DNA of 40,086 bases from Clostridia bacterium (GTDB lineage: Bacteria > Bacillota > Clostridia > Oscillospirales > CAG-272). A program made the position numbers and the translations under genes. Each line of letters opens with the position of its first letter. Positions within the stretch are counted from its first letter, which is position 1. Of the stretch, positions 8,355 to 16,355 are shown one piece after another. The notes below the pieces were generated by a model. It had not been told where the DNA came from, made no database searches, and saw only the letters and a program-made list of their open reading frames with translations. The DNA lies in the NCBI GenBank assembly GCA_017462615.1, contig JAFTQT010000052.1, positions 1-40,086 on the forward strand, read 5' to 3'.

Positions 8355-9304
8355 TGGCAGAGCTTCTGGAATGTACGGTGACGCCCTCTGATGCGGGTAC
8401 GCGCCTCGATAGCTTCTTGTCCACCGCCTTCTCGCTTTCCCGCTCGGCGGCGGAGCGCCTGCTCTCCGAGGGGAGAGTGACGGTTGCAGGGGGCGAGGCC
8501 AATAAAAAATATCGCCTGCGGGGCGGGGAACGGATCACACTGCAATTGCCCGAGCCGACGCCCGCCGAGGCCGAGCCGGAGAATATTCCCCTCCATATTA
8601 TATATGAGGATGAGGACATTGTGGTGGTGAACAAGCCTGCCGGTATGGTGGTGCATCCCGCTGCCGGAAACGAGCGAGGTACCCTGGTCAACGCTCTGCT
8701 CTATCATTGCAAGGGGAGCTTGTCCGGTGTGGGAGGCGTGGAGCGCCCCGGTATTGTGCACCGCATTGATAAGGATACCGCCGGACTCTTGGTGGTGGCA
8801 AAAAACGACGCCGCCCATCAGCATTTGTCGGATCAGCTGAAGGTGCATCGTGTCAGCCGCATTTACAAGGCTATCGTGCTTGGCAATCTCAAGGAGGACG
8901 AGGGCACGGTCAACGCTCCTATCGGAAGGCATCCGGTGGATCGCAAGCGCATGGCCATCATGCGTCGTCCTGGTGAGGGCCGCGAGGCTATTACCCATTA
9001 TCGGGTGCTGCGGCGCTTTGGGCAAATGACGCTGGTGGAATGTCAGCTGGAGACCGGTCGCACCCATCAGATCCGCGTGCATATGGCTTCTCTTGGTCAT
9101 CCGCTTCTTGGGGATCCCGTTTACGGCGGAGACGGTACCAAGTTCGAGGCGCGTCACCGCGCGCTCTTTTGCGGACAGTTTCTGTTTGCAGGAGAGCTGG
9201 CACTGGTGCATCCCCGTACGGGTGAGGAGATGCGTTTTACAGCCCCTATGCCCGATGATTTCGATACCGTTTTGGCACTTCTTGAGAAAGAGAGTTCGAA
9301 ATAA
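8354..9304 (+). CDS. rluD: RluA/RluD-family rRNA pseudouridine synthase
   Basis: This 316-residue enzyme has an N-terminal S4 domain (about 14-60, with RLDSFLSTAF) and a pseudouridine synthase domain. That domain shows NKPAGMVVHPA, the catalytic motif HRIDKDTAGL (D139), ETGRTHQIRVHM and LGDPVYGG. It converts uridines in large-subunit rRNA to pseudouridine. It follows lspA with an overlapping stop/start, as in many Bacillota, where the gene is called ylyB or rluD. The exact target uridines cannot be read from the sequence. Confidence 0.88.
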   Translation: MAELLECTVTPSDAGTRLDSFLSTAFSLSRSAAERLLSEGRVTVAGGEANKKYRLRGGERITLQLPEPTPAEAEPENIPLHIIYEDEDIVVVNKPAGMVVHPAAGNERGTLVNALLYHCKGSLSGVGGVERPGIVHRIDKDTAGLLVVAKNDAAHQHLSDQLKVHRVSRIYKAIVLGNLKEDEGTVNAPIGRHPVDRKRMAIMRRPGEGREAITHYRVLRRFGQMTLVECQLETGRTHQIRVHMASLGHPLLGDPVYGGDGTKFEARHRALFCGQFLFAGELALVHPRTGEEMRFTAPMPDDFDTVLALLEKESSK

Positions 9305-10128
9305 TGCGTTTTTCCGATTATATGATCGTCAGCGATCTGGACGGCACGTTTCTCGGCAATGGCAAACTGGTACCCCGCAACGCGGAGGCGCTGCGGCGCT
9401 TCCGGGAGGGTGGAGGAATGTTTACCGTCGCCACGGGCAGAGCCCATTTGAATTTGCGCTCTGCTATTGGTGATCCCTTGCAGCTGGTAAACGCCCCCGC
9501 CGTTATCTGCGATAACGGCGCGTATTTGCACGATTACGCCAGTGGTGAAAGCTTTGCCAAGGATCTTCTCTCTCCCGATGATGCAACCGAGCTGTTGGAC
9601 TTTACCCTGCGCGAATTTCCCGACGTGCGCTATAGCGTTTCGGCGGTTTCCTGCATCCGCTCCGTGGAGAATGCGGGATTGGTGGCGCTGGATATGGCCA
9701 CCTATGACCCCGAGGCCGTAGAGATCCGCCCGGTGGAGGAGTGGCCGATGGATGATTGGTACAAGCTCCTCTTTTTTGACACCACGGAGCGGCTGCAAGA
9801 GGTGTTCGACGCCGTGAAAAAGCGTTTTGGAGAGCGCGTGGTGCCCACCTTCTCCAATACGTGGATCCTGGAGATCCAATATCCCGGTATTCATAAGGCG
9901 CTGGGGCTGCAAAAGCTCAAAAAGTGCCTTGACGGTATGGAAAAACGAAAAATTATTGCCTGCGGTGACTTTGATAACGATATTGCAATGCTGGAGGAGG
10001 CCGACGTAGCCGTTTGCCCCGAAAATGCCGTGAATGCCGTTAAGGCGGTCTCGGATCACGTTCTTTGTCATTGCACCGAGGGGTTGATCGCCAATGTGAT
10101 CGAGTCCATTGAACAGGGGAGAGTTTGA
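9304..10128 (+). CDS. HAD-IIB (Cof-type) phosphatase, first copy
   Basis: This 274-residue HAD-superfamily hydrolase has motif I SDLDGTFLG near residue 10, motif II VATGR, a C2-type cap (about 85-180) and the C-terminal motif ACGDFDNDIAMLEEA. Such enzymes dephosphorylate sugar phosphates or cofactor intermediates; the substrate is unknown here. The start overlaps the rluD stop by one base (TAATG). The next gene is a close paralogue with the same opening (FSxYMIVxDLDGTFLG), pointing to a tandem duplication. Confidence 0.85.
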   Translation: MRFSDYMIVSDLDGTFLGNGKLVPRNAEALRRFREGGGMFTVATGRAHLNLRSAIGDPLQLVNAPAVICDNGAYLHDYASGESFAKDLLSPDDATELLDFTLREFPDVRYSVSAVSCIRSVENAGLVALDMATYDPEAVEIRPVEEWPMDDWYKLLFFDTTERLQEVFDAVKKRFGERVVPTFSNTWILEIQYPGIHKALGLQKLKKCLDGMEKRKIIACGDFDNDIAMLEEADVAVCPENAVNAVKAVSDHVLCHCTEGLIANVIESIEQGRV

Positions 10129-10157
10129 TGCTGGAAACAAAAAGGAAGGAAAACGGT

Positions 10158-10988
10158 ATGGATTTTTCAAAATATATGATCGTCACCGATCTGGATGGCA
10201 CCTTCCTCGGTAAGGGCGCCCGCATGGTGCCCCGAAACAGAGAGGCTGTGCGCCGTTTTCAAGCAGGCGGCGGACTTTTCACCATTGCTACCGGTCGTTT
10301 GCATCTGAACATTCGCTCGTCCTTGGGTGATCCTGCAACGCTGGTCAATGCACCGATTATCTGCTGTAACGGTGCATACCTTTATGATCCCACCGCTGAT
10401 GTCATTCGCGACGTGGATTTTATCCCCGCGGAGGATGCCCGGGATATTCTCGCCTTTCTGCGCACCCATTACCCTGAGCTGACCTTTCGTGTGTCCAGTG
10501 ATAAAAGCGTACGCGTGGAGGCGCTTGATACGCCTGCCGGTGAGGATACAAAAAGCTTTAATCCCGGCACGGTGGAGGTTCATGCTCCTGCGGAGGAATG
10601 GCCAATGGACGACTGGGTAAAGATCGTCATGCGTGGCGAGGGTGAACGTTTTTTTGAGGCGCGCGACCGTTTCAACGAGCTGTTTGCTCACCGCTTGACC
10701 GCCATCACTTCCGGTACTCGTCTTTGGGAGGTGCAGAAGCCGGAAATTACCAAGGCTTGGGGACTTGAAAAGTTGAAAAAGGCCTATAACGGTATGGGAA
10801 ACGACCGCATCGTCATTGCTTGCGGTGACCAGGAAAACGATCTGGCCATGCTGCAGGCTGCGGACATCGCGGTGGTACCTGCCAACGCCATCGACGCGGT
10901 GAAGGCCGTGTCGAAGCAGGTATTTTCGCACTGCGACGAGGGCATGATCGCCGATGTGATCGAGGCCATCGAGGCCGGAAAACTATAA
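10158..10988 (+). CDS. HAD-IIB (Cof-type) phosphatase, second copy
   Basis: This 276-residue paralogue of the preceding gene has VTDLDGTFLG (motif I), IATGR, a C2 cap and ACGDQENDLAMLQAA. Similarity runs the full length, including the EWPMDDW segment in the cap. I chose ATG 10158 because AAGGAAGGA lies just upstream and the start then matches the paralogue; ATG 10128 overlaps the previous stop and remains possible. The substrate is unknown. Retention of two copies suggests divergence of substrate preference, which is an inference. Confidence 0.83.
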   Translation: MDFSKYMIVTDLDGTFLGKGARMVPRNREAVRRFQAGGGLFTIATGRLHLNIRSSLGDPATLVNAPIICCNGAYLYDPTADVIRDVDFIPAEDARDILAFLRTHYPELTFRVSSDKSVRVEALDTPAGEDTKSFNPGTVEVHAPAEEWPMDDWVKIVMRGEGERFFEARDRFNELFAHRLTAITSGTRLWEVQKPEITKAWGLEKLKKAYNGMGNDRIVIACGDQENDLAMLQAADIAVVPANAIDAVKAVSKQVFSHCDEGMIADVIEAIEAGKL

Positions 10989-11004
10989 GAAGTGGAGGAA
11001 CGGT

Positions 11005-11661
11005 ATGAGTTATAAGCTTGCGATATTTGATTTGGACGGTACGGTACTGGACACGCTGGAGGATCTTTTCAACAGCTGCAACGTGGCTCTGGAGGCCTGC
11101 GGATACCCTCTGCGCACCTTTGAGGAAATTCGCTCCTTCGTTGGAAACGGTATTCGAAACCTGATGGAGCGCATCGTGCCCGCGGGCACACCTGTTGCGG
11201 AAATTGATCGGGTGCATGCTGCCTTTATGGCACATTACACGGTGCATAGCGCCGATAAAACCGCCCCGTATGCGGGTGTTTTGCAGCTTTTGGCTGATCT
11301 GCGTGCCGCAGGTGTAAAGACGGCAGTAGTCTCCAACAAGGCGCACGCTGCTACGGTGCCTCTTTGCGGTCATTATTTTTCCGGCTTTTTTGACGTGATA
11401 GCCGGTGAGCGGGAAAGTGAGGGGATCCCCAAAAAGCCCGCTCCAGACGGTGTTTTTGATATTCTGAGAACCTTAGGTATGGCTGCTGCCGACGCCGTAT
11501 ATATCGGCGACTCCGAGGTGGACGTGGCTACTGCCCGGAATGCGGGGCTGGATGGCATTTTCGTCACCTGGGGCTTCCGCACCGTGGAGCAGCTCCGTGA
11601 GGCAGGCGCCACCACTATTGTGGATACCACGGACGATGTGAAGCGCTGCGTGCTGCTTTGA
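11005..11661 (+). CDS. HAD-IA hydrolase, phosphoglycolate phosphatase-like
   Basis: This 218-residue HAD hydrolase with a helical C1 cap has motif I FDLDGTVLDT, motif II VVSNK, a conserved lysine in KKPAPDG and motif IV IGDSEVDVATARNAG. This pattern fits Gph/PpaX-like enzymes. It may repair or recycle small phosphomonoesters such as 2-phosphoglycolate; the substrate cannot be fixed from sequence. GTGGAGG precedes ATG 11005. It is the third HAD gene in a row and ends at a strong terminator. Confidence 0.85.
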   Translation: MSYKLAIFDLDGTVLDTLEDLFNSCNVALEACGYPLRTFEEIRSFVGNGIRNLMERIVPAGTPVAEIDRVHAAFMAHYTVHSADKTAPYAGVLQLLADLRAAGVKTAVVSNKAHAATVPLCGHYFSGFFDVIAGERESEGIPKKPAPDGVFDILRTLGMAAADAVYIGDSEVDVATARNAGLDGIFVTWGFRTVEQLREAGATTIVDTTDDVKRCVLL

Positions 11662-11671
11662 TTTGTATACG

Positions 11672-11706
11672 GAAAAAGGACGGACACAAGGTTCCCGTCC
11701 TTTTTC
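11672..11706. terminator. bidirectional terminator between convergent genes
   Basis: GAAAAAGGACGG (11672-11683) pairs with CCGTCCTTTTTC (11695-11706). The A-run and T-run on the two sides let it work for the plus-strand HAD gene and for the minus-strand DUF1934 gene. Confidence 0.85.
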
Positions 11707-11722
11707 TGTACCGTTTTGGCAC

Positions 11723-12232
11723 TTATTGGCCCAATGGCCGTTGATAATCCGGCAAAAGCTTCATTTCAAATCGGGTATGCTCCGCATTGGCACCACGCAG
11801 CTCCACGGTGTAGTCCAAGTGTAATCTGCCGGCGACCTCGATATCGTTTTGCACCACGCGCGTCTCCACCGAAACGTCAAAGGGCATGATCGGCGTTTCG
11901 TATATGCAATGGTGGCGGTGCCCCGCCTCAAATACAAGGGCGGTGCGTACCGTTCCGGTGCGCGTCATGGTGATGAGCCCCGGCTCGTTTTTCTGGAAGA
12001 AAAGAGTGGTGGTGGCGCCCTCCATGCCGGTAGCCTCGCTTTCCTTATAGGAGATCGAGACCCTTGTGCCGTCGTCGTGGTAGCGACCCTCCATCAGTAG
12101 CTCCAGGCGCTCCGGTGCCTCCTCGGACGGCTGCGCTCCGGTGGGCAGGAATTGCCCCATTGGCGTCTCGAAAAGCGAACCCTTGATTTCACACCGCTCT
12201 GTGGTGATCTGTATGCGAACCTTTTTTAGCAT
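11723..12232 (-). CDS. DUF1934 (YwiB-like) protein
   Basis: This 169-residue predicted beta-barrel protein has alternating strands, as in the DUF1934/YwiB family: opening LKKVRIQITTERCEIKG, then LELLMEGRYHDDGTRVSISYKESEATGMEG and the end YTVELRGANAEHTRFEMKLLP. The family function is unknown. It starts within the last codons of the GDPD gene, so the two are cotranscribed. No signal peptide is visible, so it is probably cytoplasmic. Confidence 0.75.
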   Translation of the reverse strand: MLKKVRIQITTERCEIKGSLFETPMGQFLPTGAQPSEEAPERLELLMEGRYHDDGTRVSISYKESEATGMEGATTTLFFQKNEPGLITMTRTGTVRTALVFEAGHRHHCIYETPIMPFDVSVETRVVQNDIEVAGRLHLDYTVELRGANAEHTRFEMKLLPDYQRPLGQ

Positions 12233-13065
12233 ACCGTTCTCTTTCTGCGCCCGGTTTTATCGAGGAACAGGGCGGACTCCAGCACGTGGTCGGTCTGCAT
12301 CAGATCAAAGCCTCGGTCTGCGATCCAGCCCCAACTGCCCTCGGGGTCACCGAGGAAGGCGCGGTCATCGGAGTGGCCACCGGCCAGCACGGCGCGGTAG
12401 TTATAAACGATGGCGTTGCACCAAAGGAGGTTGCCCTCCTTGTGCTGTGCTTCAATAAATTCCGGAGAACAGAGGGGGGAGGTATCCTCGCGGAAAATAA
12501 CCTCCGTGCCCACGAAGTTGATCTTTCTCGCCTTGGCACGCTCAATGTCCGCCTCGTTGCCTGCCACCACCATATAGGGAATATCGGGGCAATGCTCCTC
12601 CACGATGTCGAGATATTCGGGCTTGGAAGCGGTTTTGGCCAGGATCTGATCGATCATGCCGTGGCGGCGCACCATTTCGGTGACCTCCTTCGGCTTGAGC
12701 CAAAATTTATCGATATTGATGTAACAGCGCCCCTTAAACTGCTCCAGCACCTCCTCCAGCGTGTTGATGCCAAACTGGGTGGGGTCGTTGTCCATATTGA
12801 TATACCGCAGCTGCTTTACAAAGTCCCAGTTACAGTTGGTGAGACGCTCGGAAAAGCCCAGCTGCACCCGTTCCATGCCGGGGTGGAATACGATGAGCTT
12901 GCCGTCAGCAGTGTAATCGACGTCGATCTCGATCATATCAGCGCCCTGGCGAAGGGCGGCTTCATAGGCGGCGATGGTATTGCAGGGAATGTTGCCTGCC
13001 CAAACGCCGCGGTGGGCGACCAGCAAAAGACGCTCACGGGCGTCTGCACGAAGATCAAAGGACAT
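12226..13065 (-). CDS. glycerophosphodiester phosphodiesterase
   Basis: GDPD enzymes hydrolyse glycerophosphodiesters to glycerol phosphate and an alcohol. The 279-residue product shows the TIM-barrel signature: HRG (H18, R19), EIDVD (E46, D48) and FHPG (H61), then NTLEEVLEQFKG. There is no signal peptide, so it is probably cytoplasmic. ATG 13065 follows AAAAGGAGG. It has its own promoter (13096-13124) and is divergent from a glycerol-1-phosphate dehydrogenase-like gene, so both neighbours act on glycerol-phosphate chemistry. Confidence 0.88.
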   Translation of the reverse strand: MSFDLRADARERLLLVAHRGVWAGNIPCNTIAAYEAALRQGADMIEIDVDYTADGKLIVFHPGMERVQLGFSERLTNCNWDFVKQLRYINMDNDPTQFGINTLEEVLEQFKGRCYINIDKFWLKPKEVTEMVRRHGMIDQILAKTASKPEYLDIVEEHCPDIPYMVVAGNEADIERAKARKINFVGTEVIFREDTSPLCSPEFIEAQHKEGNLLWCNAIVYNYRAVLAGGHSDDRAFLGDPEGSWGWIADRGFDLMQTDHVLESALFLDKTGRRKRTVC

Positions 13066-13095
13066 AATGATGCCTCCTTTTCGGTTATTTTCCCC

Positions 13096-13124
13096 ATTAT
13101 AGCACAATGCGCAAAAAAAAGCAA
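13096..13124 (-). promoter_or_regulatory. promoter of GDPD gene
   Basis: Read on the minus strand: TTGCTT (13119-13124), a 17-base spacer, then a perfect TATAAT (13096-13101), about 30 bases before the start codon. Confidence 0.65.
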
Positions 13125-13156
13125 GGGGAAAGGGCGGGGTGTGGGAATTTTTTGCC

Positions 13157-13185
13157 TTGACAAGTGATGTGCTCTGCGGTATAAT
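13157..13185 (+). promoter_or_regulatory. promoter of glycerol-1-P dehydrogenase-like gene
   Basis: Perfect TTGACA (13157-13162), a 17-base spacer and perfect TATAAT (13180-13185), 34 bases before ATG 13220. This is a consensus housekeeping sigma promoter. Confidence 0.9.
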
Positions 13186-13219
13186 ATAAGATGTTGAATT
13201 TTTATGTGAGGTGACTCTG

Positions 13220-14500
13220 ATGGATCTGAAAAAGATATTACATTCCCTGGAAAATTGCCCTTGCGGCAAAAAGCATACCTTTGCCACCGAGTTGGTGGAG
13301 ATTGAAAGCGGCCTTACTGCCAAAACGGGTGCGATTCTCGCCGATTTTGGCTTTCCCAAAAAGGTGCTGGTGGTGTCTGATGAGCCTGCACTCCGTGCTG
13401 CTGACGGCGTGCTGGAAAGCCTTTCTGTAGCCGGCTTTGAGGTGACCCGATTGGTTTATCCCAAGATGACCTACGCCCGCGTGGAGCAGGTGCGTGAGGT
13501 AGAGGCGCTGGCCGACAACATAGAGGGAATCATTGCCGTGGGCACTGGCTCCATCAACGATATTTGCCGCGTGGCTTCCTTTGAAAAGGGCAAAAAGTTC
13601 TGCATTTTTGCCACCGCTCCCTCCATGGATGGCTTTGCCTCGGATACTGCGCCCATTATCGAAAACAATTTCAAAAACTCCTGGAAGGCGGAGCAGCCCT
13701 CCGTTATTCTGGCAGATACCAAGATTCTTGCCAAGGCTCCCCTGGAGCTGAAGGCCGCCGGCTTTGGCGACATGGTGGCCAAGTATATCGGTATTTTCGA
13801 TTGGCGTCTTGCCAACCTCCTTATTGACGAATACTACTGCCCCGCCGTGGCTGAGTTGACCATGCAGGGCGTGGAGAAGGTGATGTCCCTTGCCGAAAAG
13901 GTTGCGGGAGAGGACGAGGAGGCCGCCGGTAGCATTATGGAGGGACTCATTCTTTCCGGCCTCGGCATGAAGCTGGCCATGAGCTCCCGCCCTGCATCGG
14001 GTGCCGAGCACGTGGTCTCCCACTACTGGGAGTGCTACAAGCTGGCACGCGGCATCTGGCCGGAGTTCCACGGCAAAAAGGTGGGCGTGGCATCGGTGCT
14101 GATCAACCGCATCTATCACAACATTGCTGACCGTGTGGAGGAGATCGACCCCATCGCAGATCCTACGGATTGGGATGCCGTACGCGCTGCCTTTGACGAA
14201 ACTCAGCACGAGGAGCTGATGAAGCTGAATACCCCCACCATCACCGACAAGGTAGATCCTGCCCGCCTCAAGGATATTTGGCCGGAGGTGCGCCGTCTTG
14301 TAAAGGAGATCCTGCCTACGGATGCCGAAATGATGCGTCTGATGCAGGCAGCGGGCGCTGTGACCGAGCCCGCCGACGTGCACGTTTCAAAGGAGCTACT
14401 GGAAAAGGGCCTTCGTTACCACAGCTATATGCGCTATCGTATTCTGCTGACGCGCTTGCTGCCTATGATGCAGCTGGATGTGATGGATTTTGTAGAATAA
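13220..14500 (+). CDS. sn-glycerol-1-phosphate dehydrogenase family (AraM/EgsA-like)
   Basis: This 426-residue member of the iron-containing alcohol dehydrogenase fold closely fits the AraM/EgsA/G1PDH family. It has an N-terminal CPCGKKH segment, the nucleotide-binding VGTGSINDICR, FATAPSMDGFASDTAPI, AGFGDMVAKY and metal ligands in GAEHVVSHYWE and EFHGKKVGVA. The family reduces dihydroxyacetone phosphate to sn-glycerol-1-phosphate, the unusual backbone used by Bacillus for heptaprenylglyceryl lipids. ATG 13220 follows a GAGGTG site; GTG 13211 is an alternative. Whether this organism makes G1P lipids cannot be decided here. Confidence 0.82.
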   Translation: MDLKKILHSLENCPCGKKHTFATELVEIESGLTAKTGAILADFGFPKKVLVVSDEPALRAADGVLESLSVAGFEVTRLVYPKMTYARVEQVREVEALADNIEGIIAVGTGSINDICRVASFEKGKKFCIFATAPSMDGFASDTAPIIENNFKNSWKAEQPSVILADTKILAKAPLELKAAGFGDMVAKYIGIFDWRLANLLIDEYYCPAVAELTMQGVEKVMSLAEKVAGEDEEAAGSIMEGLILSGLGMKLAMSSRPASGAEHVVSHYWECYKLARGIWPEFHGKKVGVASVLINRIYHNIADRVEEIDPIADPTDWDAVRAAFDETQHEELMKLNTPTITDKVDPARLKDIWPEVRRLVKEILPTDAEMMRLMQAAGAVTEPADVHVSKELLEKGLRYHSYMRYRILLTRLLPMMQLDVMDFVE

Positions 14501-14510
14501 TGGTGGCGCG

Positions 14511-15728
14511 ATGAAGTATTTGTTTTTTGATATCGAATGTGCCAACTGCTATAATAACTGTGCCAAAATTTTCAGCCTTGGATACGTGATCACCGATGAA
14601 AATTTCAACATTCTCCACGATAAGGAGGACGTGTTGATCAATCCCAAGGATCGCTTCGACTGGTACGTGGCGAAAAAAATGATGGCCTATCCTCGCAGCA
14701 TTTTTGCGGATCTGCCTCCGTTCCCCGATTTCTACGACCGTTTTCGGGAAATGTTCGAGGACGAGGAGACCATCGTGATCGGTTATGCCGTCACCAACGA
14801 CGTGCACTTTCTGCAGGATGATTGCAAGCGCTATGATCTCACGCCCTTCACCTATCGCTTTTACGACGTGCAGCAGATCTACGCCCGTCAGCCCGAAAAT
14901 AACACCGCCAAGAACTTGGAGGACTCTCTCCTTTCCTGGTGCGGCATTGAGGCAGAGAATCTGCACCGCAGCGACGAGGATGCTTACAACACCATGCTGA
15001 TCCTCAAGGCCATTGCCGCCTATCACGGCAAGAATCTGCCGGAGCTGCTGGAGATGTATCCCGACTGCGGCGGTGAGACCCACGATTTTGTCATTGATTA
15101 TGCCTGGAAGAAGCCGGAGGAGGCCAAAGCGAAAAAGCGTCGGCACCGGGGCGGCAAAAAGAAAAAGGGCGAGGCTGAGGCCGCGACCGAGGAGGCTGCG
15201 GTAAACGAGGCCAATCTGATGGAACGCGGCTCCCGGAACGCGGAGCTTTTCGTAAAGTATCTGGATGCCGTTCGTCCCAAAAAGACCCGCAAGCCTCCGT
15301 TGCTTTCCGGTCATACGGTAACGGTAAGCCTTGGATACCAGCGGTATCACTTCAACGAGATGCTGTATCTGGTGCAGATGATCACTAACGCCGGCGGCCG
15401 CTATACCCTGTCAAGCAGGGATGCTGATACCCTGTATACCTACGATTGCGGCGAGGAGGGAGACAGCCGTCTTGCCGTGATGGAGGAGCGCCGGGAGGCC
15501 GGCGAGGAGGTAGAGATCTATCCCATCAAGCTGCTCTTTGACCTGCTGGAAACCAGTGAGGCGCGCCTCGCAAATAAGCCCCGGATGGATCTTTCCTATC
15601 TGGAGCCGGAGGCAGAAGAGCCCATAACGGGTACGGAAAACGAGGAAAGCGATGCCGAGGCTGCACCTGTGGACGACGTGGCTATCGACGGCTTTCTTGA
15701 TATGAGCGACGATATCCTGCCTGTTTGA
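14511..15728 (+). CDS. DnaQ-like 3'-5' exonuclease with BRCT-like C-terminus
   Basis: The N-terminal part (about 1-175) is a DEDDh exonuclease: FDIECAN (D7, E9), an aspartate in GYAVTNDVHFL, and HRSDEDAYNTM (His plus the last Asp). A lysine/arginine-rich linker (about 205-222, KKRRHRGGKKKKG) follows. Residues about 260-350 (LLSGHTVTVSL, then ITNAGGRYTLSSRDADTLYTYD, then IKLLFDLL) resemble a BRCT domain. The tail is acidic. Such a protein could trim DNA or RNA ends; the substrate is unknown. It lies 10 bases after the dehydrogenase and is probably cotranscribed with it. The BRCT reading is my inference. Confidence 0.78.
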   Translation: MKYLFFDIECANCYNNCAKIFSLGYVITDENFNILHDKEDVLINPKDRFDWYVAKKMMAYPRSIFADLPPFPDFYDRFREMFEDEETIVIGYAVTNDVHFLQDDCKRYDLTPFTYRFYDVQQIYARQPENNTAKNLEDSLLSWCGIEAENLHRSDEDAYNTMLILKAIAAYHGKNLPELLEMYPDCGGETHDFVIDYAWKKPEEAKAKKRRHRGGKKKKGEAEAATEEAAVNEANLMERGSRNAELFVKYLDAVRPKKTRKPPLLSGHTVTVSLGYQRYHFNEMLYLVQMITNAGGRYTLSSRDADTLYTYDCGEEGDSRLAVMEERREAGEEVEIYPIKLLFDLLETSEARLANKPRMDLSYLEPEAEEPITGTENEESDAEAAPVDDVAIDGFLDMSDDILPV

Positions 15729-15746
15729 AACCCTTGATTCAAGAAG

Positions 15747-15787
15747 AAAGCCCGAGGGCGCACGAAAGGTGCGCCCTCGGGCTTTTT
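15747..15787. terminator. bidirectional terminator, exonuclease / rlmH
   Basis: AAAGCCCGAGGGCGCAC (15747-15763) pairs perfectly with GTGCGCCCTCGGGCTTT (15769-15785) and runs into a T-tract on both strands. A second short hairpin, TTTACCCCG/CGGGGTAAA, at 15795-15816 has no T-tract after it. Confidence 0.9.
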
Positions 15788-15821
15788 ATGGCTTTTTACC
15801 CCGTTTGCGGGGTAAATGCGA

Positions 15822-16301
15822 TTATTTGTGATATTTGGTGCCGTGGAGAATGGAAAGGCTGCGGTAGACAGTCTCCAGTAGCAGCACGCGCATCAGCTGA
15901 TGGGGGAAGGTGAGCTTTGATACCGAAAGGCGCAGATCGGCGGCGGCCTTTACACGGGGAGAGAGCCCATGGGAGCTACCGATGATGAGGGTGACGCTGC
16001 CGCTTTCCTGCATGACGGCAGAAAGCTTTGTGGCCAGCTCCTCGGAGGAGAGCTGCTTGCCCTCCACGCAGAGCGCTACCACGAAGGCGCGGGGCGGTAT
16101 GGCGGCCAAAACTGCCTCCGCCTCCTTTTCAAGCGCTGCTTCGATCTCGGCAGCACCGGGGGCATCGGGCAGACGATGCTCCTTTAGTTCAACAATCTCC
16201 ACCTTGGCAAAGGCGCCAAGGCGTTTTTCGTATTCCGCAACGGCCTCGCGCCAATAGGCTTCCTTGAGGCTGCCCAGGGTGATAAGTCTGATGTGCAGCA
16301 T
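15822..16301 (-). CDS. rlmH: 23S rRNA pseudouridine-1915 methyltransferase RlmH
   Basis: This SPOUT-fold methyltransferase methylates N3 of pseudouridine 1915 in helix 69 of 23S rRNA. The 159-residue product has the family start MLHIRLITLGSLKEAYW, LCVEGKQLSSEELA, LIIGSSHGLS and the knot-forming C-terminal end (LTFPHQLMRVLLLETVYR, then HGTKYHK). It is the last gene of the hprK-galK run. Its place downstream of a walJ/yycJ-like hydrolase resembles the yycJ...yydA order known in Bacillus. Confidence 0.95.
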   Translation of the reverse strand: MLHIRLITLGSLKEAYWREAVAEYEKRLGAFAKVEIVELKEHRLPDAPGAAEIEAALEKEAEAVLAAIPPRAFVVALCVEGKQLSSEELATKLSAVMQESGSVTLIIGSSHGLSPRVKAAADLRLSVSKLTFPHQLMRVLLLETVYRSLSILHGTKYHK

Positions 16302-16355
16302 ATAATTTCACAGTCCTTTTGAAATTTAAGGTGCAAACGGGGTGAGTTTTGATCG

